Of a stretch of DNA of 64,000 nucleotides, positions 25,430 through 34,003 are shown one piece after another. The stretch comes from Pirellulaceae bacterium (GTDB lineage Bacteria > Planctomycetota > Planctomycetia > Pirellulales > Pirellulaceae). Position numbers and translations under genes: made by a program. Position 1 is the first letter of the stretch. Each line of letters starts with the position of its first letter. Below the pieces are notes generated by a model, which worked only from the letters and a program-made list of their open reading frames with translations, made no database searches and had not been told where the DNA came from. The stretch is taken from positions 186,001 through 250,000 of the forward strand of contig JAGYIQ010000007.1 in NCBI GenBank assembly GCA_018402565.1, given 5' to 3'.

Positions 25430-26593
25430 TTAGTTCCAGTTCAAATCATAGATTCGATAAGTCTTTTCGCGAATCGCCCCACCCCGCTCCAGGGTGGCAC
25501 GCGACAGGTGATTGGATTCCAGGACCCAAGAAAACTCGGCTTCCTGGATGCCCCAATTGTGAATGGTGGGCAGCAAGTAATTCAAGAGGACTAAACCCAG
25601 GCCCCACTTTTGGTATTCGGGCAGGACGTTGGTGCTCAGCAAACGGACTTTCTTGATCGCACGACGATTCCAGAGCAGGCGGATGAAACCAAACGGGAAC
25701 AGCTTGCCACGGATGGCGCGGATGCGAGGATTGTAGTCGGGCAAGGCGAAGACGACCCCGACCGGCTTGCCATCGATTTCCGCAATGCTGGAGAGCTCCG
25801 GCACGATCAGCTGCTTCAGTCCGCCTGCGGCATGTTTGAGTTCGGCTTCGGTCATGGGGACAAACCCCCAGGTGCCCGGCAGCGACTTGTTGTAGATGTC
25901 CATGAACATGGCGACATCGCGAGCAAAATGCCGTTTGTCGATCGGGCGAACGTGCACGTTGAAGCGGCGTTGGGCCTCCTCGACCACAAACTTCATCTTG
26001 CTGTCCAGCGTCTTGAGCATGTCCACGTGGCCCCAAAACGCGTACAGGTCCTGGACCTTCTCCAGCCCGAATTCGGTCAGCAGCGTTTCGTAGTACGGAG
26101 GGTTGTAAGTCATCATAAACGATGGTGACTTGCCGAAACCCTCGACCAAGAGTCCCGTTTCGTGATTCAGCGACGGGTTCATGGGGCCGCGCATGGACGT
26201 CATGCCCTGTTGCTGGCCCCATTGCTTGACCGTGTCCAACAGGGCGTTGGCCACGGCTTGGTCGGGGATGGATTCGAAGAAGCCGAACATCACCTTGCTG
26301 TCCTGGTAACGTTGGTTGAATCCATGGTCGATGATCCCGGCAATTCGCCCCACGACGGCGTTGTTGCGATAGGCCAAAAAGGGCTGGACCGGGTTCATGG
26401 CCGGAAAGGGATGCTTGGCAAACCCCAGCAGTTCGCGGGCATTTTGTTCCAGGGCCGGCACCCAATACGGATCGTCGGCGTACAGTTGGAAGGGAAACCG
26501 TATGAATTCGTTTTGCTGGGCCTTCGAGGCCACCGGCTGCACCGAAATCGATTCCGGAGTTGAATGAGCAATCGAGACCGACGCTGACGCCAT
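25430..26593 (-). CDS. GNAT-like acyltransferase family protein (YghO-like)
   Basis: A 387-residue protein with a C-terminal GNAT-type fold (STNVLPEYQKWGLGLVLLNY resembles the acyl-CoA loop region, ending in EFSWVLESNHLSRATLERGG). The N-terminal half has FQLYADDPYWVPALEQNARE and MRGPMNPSLNHETGLLVEGF, features of the YghO-like GNAT subgroup. Related proteins have been linked to N-acylation in bacterial sphingolipid synthesis; applying that here is inference, though the neighbouring ketosynthase-like gene also points to lipid chemistry. There is no signal peptide. The start ATG at 26593 is clear. Confidence 0.7.
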   Translation of the reverse strand: MASASVSIAHSTPESISVQPVASKAQQNEFIRFPFQLYADDPYWVPALEQNARELLGFAKHPFPAMNPVQPFLAYRNNAVVGRIAGIIDHGFNQRYQDSKVMFGFFESIPDQAVANALLDTVKQWGQQQGMTSMRGPMNPSLNHETGLLVEGFGKSPSFMMTYNPPYYETLLTEFGLEKVQDLYAFWGHVDMLKTLDSKMKFVVEEAQRRFNVHVRPIDKRHFARDVAMFMDIYNKSLPGTWGFVPMTEAELKHAAGGLKQLIVPELSSIAEIDGKPVGVVFALPDYNPRIRAIRGKLFPFGFIRLLWNRRAIKKVRLLSTNVLPEYQKWGLGLVLLNYLLPTIHNWGIQEAEFSWVLESNHLSRATLERGGAIREKTYRIYDLNWN

Positions 26594-26778
26594 CGAGTGA
26601 CAACCCTATATAAATGTGAAGAACCGGCGACCGCCGCCGGGGCCTTATCGTAGCAAATCCCCGGGCGTCACCGAAGACCACAAATTCGGGGCCGTGATTT
26701 TCTACTTTCGGCTGACTGAGGTGGCGTCTATAATTGCGATTGAGACGGGTCGCAGATGTTCCCCCTGAAGTGACTGGC

Positions 26779-28389
26779 ATGCGAGTGGATATCGAGCAAA
26801 TCGGCCCGTTTCGAATTCTCAAGCGTCTGGGCAGCAAGCGTCAGCGCGTCTATGCCGCCCAGCATGTGGAACAGCAGCGTGATGCGGCCATCAAACTGAT
26901 CGCCATCCCGCCCAAGGTTTCGCGGGAAGACGCTTTGCAGCGGATCCACAAAGAAGTGCGATACCTGTCTCGATTGCGGCACCCCGGCCTGGTGCCTCTG
27001 CGGGGTGCGGGGGTCTCCCACGACAAAATCTACCTGGAAATGGAGTACATCGAAGGCGAGTCGCTGGCCGCCATCTTGGGCCGACGCGGCCGTTTGGAGT
27101 GGGACGTGGCGGTCCAGTACGCGATCGAAATCGGGGAGGTGCTGCAGTACCTGCACGACAAGAACCTGACACACAGCAAGTTGACCCCAGAGAAAATTCT
27201 GATCTCGCACGGCCGAGTCAAGGTGACCGACTTGCGGCTCAATCGGACCCGGCGGCGACGCTGGGACTCACGCCCCAAGGCGGAATTGGAAGTGGCCGCC
27301 TATTTGGCGCCCGAACAGCTCTTGGGCGAAGGTGCAACACCCCAATCCGACCTGTACGCCTTGGGGTCACTGCTGTTCGAGGCCATCACCGGACAACTGC
27401 CCTACCCTCCCGAGTCGCTCAAGGAGCTGGCGGCCCGCAAGCAGCGGCAGACCGTCGCCAGTCTCAGCCAAACCGTGGTCGAGGCCCCCATTTGGCTGGA
27501 TCAGGTCCTGCAGAATCTGATGCACCCGGACCCCCGACGCCGCTACCCATCGGCCAGCGTGGCGGTGCTGGCGTTGCGGGAGCTTCAGCGAATCGATGCC
27601 AACAAGATTTCAGCCGTGGCTCACCTGGCCGGTGGCTTCAATCCGCTGACCGCTGGAGCGGATAAACGCGAGGCACGGCAATTGCTCGGGCAACCGCTCG
27701 AACCGCCCCGCTCGCCACGGCAGCCCGAATGGCGGTTGCGGCTGCCGCTGTGGGCCCAAGTCGCGGGACTCGGCGTTGGACTGCTGATGTGTTTTGGAAT
27801 CATCGCGTTGGCCATCGCCAGCCTGATGCCGTCGCTGGAGGGCCGCATCTCGCGTGGCCACCTGCTGTTGGCCCAAGAATCGCCGGCCTTGTATGACCTC
27901 CGCGTGGCGATCGAGGACCTGGAGCGACTGCTCCGCCGAATGCCCGACGATCCCGCCGCGGCGGAGGGACGACAATTGGTCGATGAGCTGCGGACCCGGC
28001 AACTTCTGCGTCTGGCCAGCCGCGGTCGCGTCTCCCAACAGGAGCCCGTGATCCAGGACTTCACCAGGGCCTATCAAGCGGCGGCCGATGACAAGTTTTT
28101 ACCGGCACTCGAGGCCTACCGCAAAGTGCTGGAACAGACCGACCCTGCCGATGAGTCGACCGGCTACCTCCACCGCGAAACCCAACATCAACTACAAACG
28201 ACTCGACAGCGTTTCTTGGAGGCGGCCAAGCAAGAGTTGACGGCATTGGCCGAGGATCGGGCCGCCGCGTCCGCCTGGGCTACCGACGTTCAGAAGGTAT
28301 TTGGGGCCGATCCCGAACAGGCCGAATGGGTGGCCGAACTGGTTGAAAAGTTCCCCGAGATTTCGCTCATCCCGCCCTGGCCGCTGTAG
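26779..28389 (+). CDS. Membrane-anchored Ser/Thr pseudokinase
   Basis: A 536-residue protein with a bacterial Ser/Thr kinase domain (about 1-275), one transmembrane helix (about 325-350) and a helical extracytoplasmic C-terminal region with TPR-like character. The kinase keeps Lys39 (AAIK), the APEQ motif and DLYALGSLLFE. The catalytic loop is HSKLTPEK (132-139) instead of HRDLKPEN, so the catalytic Asp, Lys and Asn are all lost. DFG is DLR (151-153) and the glycine loop is degenerate (LGSKRQRVYAA). Phosphotransfer is very unlikely; a scaffold or sensor role is probable. The start ATG at 26779 is preferred over a TTG 45 bases upstream. Confidence 0.85.
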   Translation: MRVDIEQIGPFRILKRLGSKRQRVYAAQHVEQQRDAAIKLIAIPPKVSREDALQRIHKEVRYLSRLRHPGLVPLRGAGVSHDKIYLEMEYIEGESLAAILGRRGRLEWDVAVQYAIEIGEVLQYLHDKNLTHSKLTPEKILISHGRVKVTDLRLNRTRRRRWDSRPKAELEVAAYLAPEQLLGEGATPQSDLYALGSLLFEAITGQLPYPPESLKELAARKQRQTVASLSQTVVEAPIWLDQVLQNLMHPDPRRRYPSASVAVLALRELQRIDANKISAVAHLAGGFNPLTAGADKREARQLLGQPLEPPRSPRQPEWRLRLPLWAQVAGLGVGLLMCFGIIALAIASLMPSLEGRISRGHLLLAQESPALYDLRVAIEDLERLLRRMPDDPAAAEGRQLVDELRTRQLLRLASRGRVSQQEPVIQDFTRAYQAAADDKFLPALEAYRKVLEQTDPADESTGYLHRETQHQLQTTRQRFLEAAKQELTALAEDRAAASAWATDVQKVFGADPEQAEWVAELVEKFPEISLIPPWPL

Positions 28390-28487
28390 CCGCTGCCTGG
28401 CGGGGCTGCCGCGGTTCCGCCCCAGAAGAGCAGTAGGCCCGGCCAAGCCGCCGATGAAACACCCGCACCTGCGAGGCGTGAACAGTT

Positions 28488-28525
28488 ACAAAAAAAGCAA
28501 GCAGCGTCAGGTGACGCTGCTTGCT
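28488..28525 (-). terminator. Strong intrinsic terminator for the 77-residue gene
   Basis: On the minus strand AGCAAGCAGCGTCA pairs with TGACGCTGCTTGCT (14-bp perfect stem) and is followed by a run of seven T. It is placed just downstream of the small gene ending at 28595, and could also slow plus-strand transcription from the pseudokinase gene. Confidence 0.85.
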
Positions 28526-28594
28526 GCTTGTTGAATCGGCTGTCCAGTCGAGCGAGTCGGCGTTTGACCGCCTGTTCCCCGCTCCCATCGTAAT

Positions 28595-28828
28595 TTACTC
28601 GCGGGGACGCACGGCGCCAGTCAGGCCCGAGTAGTCGCGGCGGTCGTCACCGTGCCACAGCGGCATGCCCATCTCCACCCGGCGACGCAAGACGTCGATC
28701 TTCTCTTCCGAGCCCGCGGGAGCGTCGGTCGCCATGAAATCTTCGCCACCTTCCGGCACGAAGTCCTCGTCGTGGCCATACTTCAAAATGGCCTCGAACA
28801 CGTTCATCACTTTTCGCTTGGTCGTCAT
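28595..28828 (-). CDS. Small hypothetical protein (77 residues)
   Basis: A highly charged, soluble small protein starting MTTKRKVMNVFEAILKYGHD and ending VRPRE, with several acidic stretches (DEDFVPEGGEDF). No family was recognised. The ATG at 28828 is preceded by AAGGAAAAG, a good ribosome binding site, and the gene ends in a strong terminator. Together these indicate a well-expressed single-gene unit. Confidence 0.65.
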   Translation of the reverse strand: MTTKRKVMNVFEAILKYGHDEDFVPEGGEDFMATDAPAGSEEKIDVLRRRVEMGMPLWHGDDRRDYSGLTGAVRPRE

Positions 28829-29455
28829 CGTACTTTTCCTTCTCAACGACAATGCTCTACCTCGGGACGCAATCCCATTGATTGCAATCCCACTTGCTTC
28901 TGTCTGGCACCGTCTTTCCCTGACAACGCACCAACCAGCTCCGCTGGCTGCCCTGCCCACTTCGTGTTTCTGTTCGCCCCGTGTGAACTTCTGGTCCCCG
29001 TTAGCAGTCCCTGGACACCTTGCTCAACCCAGCGGTTCGGAGGGCTCTCGCCAGTCCAACCCGCGGCCCGCTCCGCCGCTAAATTTTTAGCAGCTTCTGG
29101 GAAGCGTGCTAAACCGTTAGCTTCGGTCGTGTCCTAACCGAGCCTTCACATTATTTCCAGCAAAAAATCAAAGTCAAGAAAAACCCGACCCTGGAGGACA
29201 ATTTTGCGCACCTTCGTTTACTCGTCGTCAGGTCACGTCGATTGGGTAAAATTGACTGGGAAACCCCAGTTGCCCATCTGGTCAATTGTAAAGTCGTGTT
29301 TAAAATTTTAAATAAAACGCGAAGTCGTTCGCCTGCGGTGTGGGGTTTGCGGGCAGCTGGCGCCTTTCGGCTGGTTGGTTTCCGGTAATAATCGTCAAGG
29401 GGGGAGTGGTCGCCATAAGTCAGGCGGCAGGTAAATTCAGGTGGAGAGTTTGATT
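28829..29455. other. 627-base divergent gap without a recognised gene
   Basis: This lies between the starts of the 77-residue gene (minus strand) and yjbQ (plus strand). It should hold both promoters. The interior around 29150-29340 is AT-rich, but no confident promoter, RNA or repeat was recognised. Confidence 0.4.
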
Positions 29456-29869
29456 ATGTGGTCCCAGGTTCCGATGGTTCTGCCTCCTTTTCGACGCGGT
29501 TGCCATTTGATCACCCACCACGTGGTGGAGGCTTTGCCGGGGTTGGCGCAGGCTGAGGTCGGCATGCTGCATTTATTTTTGCAGCACACATCGGCCAGTT
29601 TGACCATCAATGAAAATGCGGACCCTGACGTGCGAGCCGACATGGAGCGGGCGTTATCGTACTTGTGCCCGGAGGAGTTGCCCTTCGAGCACACTTGCGA
29701 AGGGCCGGACGACATGCCGGCCCACGTCAAAAGCAGTTTGTTTGGCTGTTCCTTGTGGGTGCCGATTCGCGGTGGTCGCTTGGCGCTGGGAACTTGGCAG
29801 GGGATTTACTTGTGCGAACACCGCAATCAGGGCGGGCGGCGCTCGGTGCTGCTCACTTGGACAGCCTGA
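29456..29869 (+). CDS. yjbQ: YjbQ/UPF0047 family protein
   Basis: A 137-residue protein of the conserved YjbQ family, annotated in other bacteria as a secondary thiamine-phosphate synthase because it can replace ThiE weakly; its main role is unknown. The signature residues are present: LHLFLQHTSASLTINENADP, then DDMPAHVKSSLFG, then GTWQGIYLCEHRN. His residues in these motifs form the putative metal site. The ATG at 29456 (MWSQ) matches the E. coli start (MWYQ) better than the upstream GTG at 29441. Confidence 0.95.
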   Translation: MWSQVPMVLPPFRRGCHLITHHVVEALPGLAQAEVGMLHLFLQHTSASLTINENADPDVRADMERALSYLCPEELPFEHTCEGPDDMPAHVKSSLFGCSLWVPIRGGRLALGTWQGIYLCEHRNQGGRRSVLLTWTA

Positions 29870-30099
29870 CTGCAGCTTTCCGAGCCGGTCGTGAATCTTG
29901 CGGTCGGGCAACTTGTACCGGTTAGCCAAATTTGAAGTGTTAAACCGGTCCTAGCTATTGTTACGGTCGTAGGCGGGGCAACGATTCCACCGAACGTAGG
30001 GTTGGTACGGGGTCGATAGCCGTAGAGTCACGTGGACCGCCGGCCTGATGCCGCGGCTGCTGCTCCCGACTCTGTAAGGCTAGGCACCGGAGACCCCTG

Positions 30100-31611
30100 A
30101 TGATTTCTCGTACCAATGATCGTGGTTGCACTTCCCATCCGGGAGATAGCTCCAGCATTCGGGCACTGCGAGATTGGCGTCGTTGGTTCGTTGCCGGGCG
30201 GGTCGCCGTTTGGCGTGGCGTCGGCCTGTTGGGTATTGGCTGCGTTTTGGCCGGTTGTCGGGCTGGGGCGCCTGCCGAATGGACGATGGAGCGGATGGCG
30301 ATGTCCGAGGCCTGGTACGAGCAGAGCCAAGCCCACCGGGGGCAGGACGCCAGCTTCCAGGAGGGCTGGCGGAGCGGATTTGCGGAGGGACGGGCCAGTT
30401 TCTCGCAGGCTTGGGTGGAGCGCGACCCGGCCCAGTTCGAAGCGTATGTTTGGGAAAAACGCGAGCAGGCTCAGGCGAATTGGCGTGAAGGCTTCGATTC
30501 TGGGTTCTCCGCTGCTCGGGCTCAGAAGAAGAAGCATGGCGACCACGGGGCCCTGTTTGGCACCCCGAGCCTCGCCGACGCACCCAGTGCGGCTCCGGCG
30601 GGCAGTAGTGCTTCGACCGCGGCTCCGGTCCAGTCTCACTCGTCTTTCTCGCACCAGCAGCCGATGACTCCGGTATCGCCAGCGGCGCCAGAATCGCCCG
30701 CAGCGTCGTCATTCGCTGTAGAGCCGGTACCTTCGCAGACCTGGACTCCATCGCAGGGGGAAGCGGCCTGGGAACCCAGTCCCAGTCGGATCGCTCCCCC
30801 TGCACCGCCGGAGACATTGACCGGCCAGAACTCGGCGAATCAGAACCTGCCCGGGCAGAACGCTCCCGGCCAGTTTCCGCCGGCGACGTCTTTCTCGCTG
30901 CCAGCCACGTCGGTGACGCCTCCGACCGCCGCGTCGACGCTTTCTCCGGGGCCAGGGCCTGCCGCTTCTTTGGAGGCTGCGATTCGCCGCAGCGTCGATG
31001 CGACCCAGACGCCGACGGACAGCAACCCAGCGCTGCGAACCGACGTCCAACCGCCCGCAGTCGAAATCGCACCGGAGCCAGCCGTGCCGGCGTTGCCTGG
31101 CATGTCACCCAGCGACTTGCAGTTGGACCCGCCCCCACCGCTCAACTGGACTTTGGATGATGACGATGTTGCGCAGCGGGCGCGCCGGCGAGCTATCTCA
31201 GTATCGGCTGGTCCGTCCGTTTCCGCGGCCCCGCGTGTGGGAGCCTGGCAAAGCGGCCACACGGTTTCCAATCCGTACTTTGACGGTGCACCGTCGGTTC
31301 CGCCCGTCGATCGCCCTGCAGTAGCAGACGGGACAGCGGCATCGCCATTGGTGGTACCTCAGTTCCCTCGCACGACTCACCGCGAGTTTCAGCCCAACCG
31401 GCCTATCTCATCGACGGCGACCACGGCTCCTCCGGCAGTCCTGGCTCAACACACCACCGCTGCAGTTGAGCCGACGGCTGCGGCCGACACGGTCGCAGCC
31501 GCCACACCTTCGACCCAGGTTGCTCCAGCCGCAGCGATACCATCGACCGTGACAGCACCTGTGGACAGCAATCCACTGCCTCGACGTTTGCCCCTGCGTC
31601 CGCGCAAGTAA
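30100..31611 (+). CDS. Hypothetical Pro/Ala/Ser-rich lipoprotein
   Basis: A 503-residue protein with a long N-terminus, a hydrophobic segment and a lipobox-like VLAGC (Cys53), suggesting membrane attachment outside the cytoplasm. Residues 60-145 are a compact region with repeated Gly-aromatic pairs (FQEGWRSGFAEGRASF and NWREGFDSGFSAAR). The remaining ~350 residues are a low-complexity Pro/Ala/Ser/Thr/Gln linker, including QNxPGQN repeats. No enzymatic domain is seen. A surface or cell-wall-associated role is plausible but unproven. Confidence 0.6.
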   Translation: MISRTNDRGCTSHPGDSSSIRALRDWRRWFVAGRVAVWRGVGLLGIGCVLAGCRAGAPAEWTMERMAMSEAWYEQSQAHRGQDASFQEGWRSGFAEGRASFSQAWVERDPAQFEAYVWEKREQAQANWREGFDSGFSAARAQKKKHGDHGALFGTPSLADAPSAAPAGSSASTAAPVQSHSSFSHQQPMTPVSPAAPESPAASSFAVEPVPSQTWTPSQGEAAWEPSPSRIAPPAPPETLTGQNSANQNLPGQNAPGQFPPATSFSLPATSVTPPTAASTLSPGPGPAASLEAAIRRSVDATQTPTDSNPALRTDVQPPAVEIAPEPAVPALPGMSPSDLQLDPPPPLNWTLDDDDVAQRARRRAISVSAGPSVSAAPRVGAWQSGHTVSNPYFDGAPSVPPVDRPAVADGTAASPLVVPQFPRTTHREFQPNRPISSTATTAPPAVLAQHTTAAVEPTAAADTVAAATPSTQVAPAAAIPSTVTAPVDSNPLPRRLPLRPRK

Positions 31612-31669
31612 GGCGGCGGCTCGCGGTGGTAGAGCACTGGCGTGTTGATCGCCTGGTGGGAAGAGCGGC

Positions 31670-32287
31670 TTATTGCTCGTCGACGGTCACCGAGTTGACG
31701 ACGGCTCGTTGCAGGAGCAAATAATTGCGGCCTTGATACTCCGTGATCACGCCTTCGACTTCCCACGTCGCGTCCTCGGCGTGTCGCATCATGGTCTCGC
31801 TGACGCGTTCCAGGGCTAGGTTTTCCAGGACGGTCACTGTGGCCTGCAAGCTGGGTAGTTTGCAGCTCATGCGTTCGCCCACGGAGGCAAACATGGCCTG
31901 CATTTCCCGGACCTCGCGTCCCTCGCGAACGCGTGTACTGGCTTTCCTCGCCGTCGCTTCGTCCTGGTTGGCACCCGAGATCGTCGGTTGACCCGCAACG
32001 GCAAAGAACTTCGAGCGGCGATTGGGGTCCGACTCGGTGAGCCCCTCCCCCAGCGACCTCGACCTCGACCCCTTCCCCAGGGAGTTTCGCGTCGGGCTAT
32101 CGCTGCGTTTGTCGAGAGTGTCTCGGCGCGGACTCTCTAGCCCCGGCGTGCCCGCGCCAACCGCTGCGACGGGCGAGGGCGGCAGGATGCCGGCCAGCAA
32201 CCGCGACAAGCCGCGATCGGGCAGTTCGCGCATCAGTAGGCCCAGGGCGACGGCAGCCAGCAGGATCGTGAGGACGCGGTTCGGCAT
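31670..32287 (-). CDS. Hypothetical single-pass membrane protein
   Basis: 205 residues from the ATG at 32287. A transmembrane helix (about 4-20, RVLTILLAAVALGLLM) precedes a Ser/Arg-rich linker with an SLGKGSRSRSLGEG repeat and a C-terminal alpha/beta region (MSCKLPSLQATVTVLENLAL, WEVEGVITEYQGRNYLLLQR). The last segment looks like a small OB-like strand pair. No family was recognised. It is followed by two more minus-strand membrane or exported genes. Confidence 0.55.
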   Translation of the reverse strand: MPNRVLTILLAAVALGLLMRELPDRGLSRLLAGILPPSPVAAVGAGTPGLESPRRDTLDKRSDSPTRNSLGKGSRSRSLGEGLTESDPNRRSKFFAVAGQPTISGANQDEATARKASTRVREGREVREMQAMFASVGERMSCKLPSLQATVTVLENLALERVSETMMRHAEDATWEVEGVITEYQGRNYLLLQRAVVNSVTVDEQ

Positions 32288-32327
32288 CGGCGGCAATTCT
32301 CGCGCAGCGGAGTTTATTGGCACAAAA

Positions 32328-32711
32328 CTAAGAATTTTTCTGCATCGTCATGCCGAACAGGGCCGTCACGGCTCCGAGATAAATCATCGGCCAGCCCAGC
32401 CAATTGGGCGGAGTAATGACTTTCTTCGTGATTTCACTATTGACCACGGGCTTTTGAGCACTGGCCAGCGACCAATTGGAACCATTGCCAGGCGACTGGT
32501 AGGAGGGCAAGAACCCGCCCGTCGAATTGGTTGTGACGCGATCATTTTGTTCGCTGATCACGCTGCCGGTCAGTTCGAATCCGTCTTGTTGTTCGTTGAG
32601 GAACTTGGTGGCCTGAGGAGTCAATACAAACGACTCGACCACTCGAAAATGGAAGCCGCAAAAGATCATCAAGAAACCGACCGTCATGTAATGATTACGA
32701 TTCCAGTTCAT
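32328..32711 (-). CDS. Hypothetical protein with two transmembrane segments
   Basis: 127 residues from the ATG at 32711; a GTG at 32768 is an alternative start. Hydrophobic helices lie near both ends (YMTVGFLMIFCGFHF and PMIYLGAVTALFGMTM), with a polar region of about 75 residues between them, probably outside the cytoplasm. No family was recognised. It lies 41 bases upstream of the start of the 205-residue membrane protein on the same strand. Confidence 0.55.
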   Translation of the reverse strand: MNWNRNHYMTVGFLMIFCGFHFRVVESFVLTPQATKFLNEQQDGFELTGSVISEQNDRVTTNSTGGFLPSYQSPGNGSNWSLASAQKPVVNSEITKKVITPPNWLGWPMIYLGAVTALFGMTMQKNS

Positions 32712-32827
32712 CGGCAGTGACTCGCTAGCAATGGACTCCCCTGGGTCCACTATCGAGCGAGACACCACGCGGTGATGAAATTGCTGTCAAGAATCGGCAT
32801 TTGACGGATGTGTCCGTCGGAACGACT

Positions 32828-33805
32828 TTAGGATTTGGGTGGCCAGTCGTAGGTGACGAACTGCCGCTGCGAGGATCCGTCTTCAAACAGATCGATCAGT
32901 GCATAGCCGGGTTCAAATTCTTGATAGTTCCCCCGCCACCAGCCTCCACTGACCGCGCCATTGCAGTAGTACGAGACCTGGTTGTAGCGCACTTCATCCA
33001 CCAAGTGAATATGACCGGACAGTGCGACGCGGACCTGTGGATGTTGGCGGAACAGTTCTTTGATGGCTCGCGCGTCGACATGCATCCAGGCTCCCGGCAC
33101 GACCCAGTTGCCGGACTTTTCGTTATCGCCGTCAAAATAGGCACAAGCACCCAAAATCGGAATGTGACTGACCACGATGATCGGGGTGGTGTGGGGAGTC
33201 GCCGCCACGGTTTGCTGTAGCCACTCCCACTGAGTCTCGTCCAGTCGTCCCTTGTAGCCGCCCTCTTCGGGGCTGGTGCTATCCAACACAATAAACCGCC
33301 AACCGCTGTGGTCGAATGAGTAGTAGCGGCTCTCCAAACCGTAGGCGTCGACTGCCCACTGCTTGCCGTCGATCGGCTCCATTCGCAGCACGTCGTGATT
33401 GCCGATGCACGTGTAAGACGGCAAACTGAGTTCGTTCTTGAGGCAGCGTCGCCAAATCGCCAACTGCTCATCGGCCTTGCTCGCGCCGTTCCGGCTATCC
33501 ACGTTCATCACGTTGTCGCCACCGAACATAACAAAGGCCGGCGCATCGTCTTGTTTCTGCACGTGTTGTAACGCGGCAGCAAATCCTTCCTCGCCACGCT
33601 GGTCGGCTTGCACATGCACGTCCGTCAGGTGGGCAAACCGCAAGACTCGCCGCGGCGGAAGCGCGAGAGCCTGTCCCCGTTCAGCCGCAATGGCGACCTC
33701 ACTTGCCCCGAAACCGCCGGATGCGGCGCCGCCCGCCAGTCCCGCCAACGAGGTCGTGAGGAGCTGGCGACGTGAAATCCCAGACGGGCGGGTGGCATCA
33801 TTCAT
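32828..33805 (-). CDS. Tat-exported calcineurin-like metallophosphoesterase
   Basis: A 325-residue phosphoesterase. The N-terminus has a Tat signal (SRRQLLTTSLAGLAGGAA). The two-metal active site is complete: AHLTDVHV, FGGDNVMN, CIGNHDVL, VVSHIP and SGHIHLVDE. Such enzymes hydrolyse phosphomonoesters or diesters in the periplasm; the substrate cannot be named. The ATG at 33805 is chosen because it starts the Tat signal. The gene reads towards the two small membrane-protein genes. Confidence 0.9.
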   Translation of the reverse strand: MNDATRPSGISRRQLLTTSLAGLAGGAASGGFGASEVAIAAERGQALALPPRRVLRFAHLTDVHVQADQRGEEGFAAALQHVQKQDDAPAFVMFGGDNVMNVDSRNGASKADEQLAIWRRCLKNELSLPSYTCIGNHDVLRMEPIDGKQWAVDAYGLESRYYSFDHSGWRFIVLDSTSPEEGGYKGRLDETQWEWLQQTVAATPHTTPIIVVSHIPILGACAYFDGDNEKSGNWVVPGAWMHVDARAIKELFRQHPQVRVALSGHIHLVDEVRYNQVSYYCNGAVSGGWWRGNYQEFEPGYALIDLFEDGSSQRQFVTYDWPPKS

Positions 33806-34003
33806 GGCGATCGACTTTCGGAAAGGCTGGCTTGTGAGCTCGCTACCCCACTGACATCGCACTCAATTTAGCCGCTGCGGTCCTTGCGTTCCACCGCCAC
33901 ACCGGTGAAGATTTGATGTAGTTTCGCAGGAGGTTTCGGCGGTCTTTGTCCGTAGGCGTCTGTCTGCTGAGCCCCTTTCCACACGTCTCGTAAAGGCTCC
34001 ACT

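Noticed and set aside
24454-25656. 400-codon frame antisense to the ketosynthase-like gene
   Set aside because: Gly/Arg/His/Gln-rich composition typical of antisense frames in high-GC DNA; the minus-strand protein is a clear family member.
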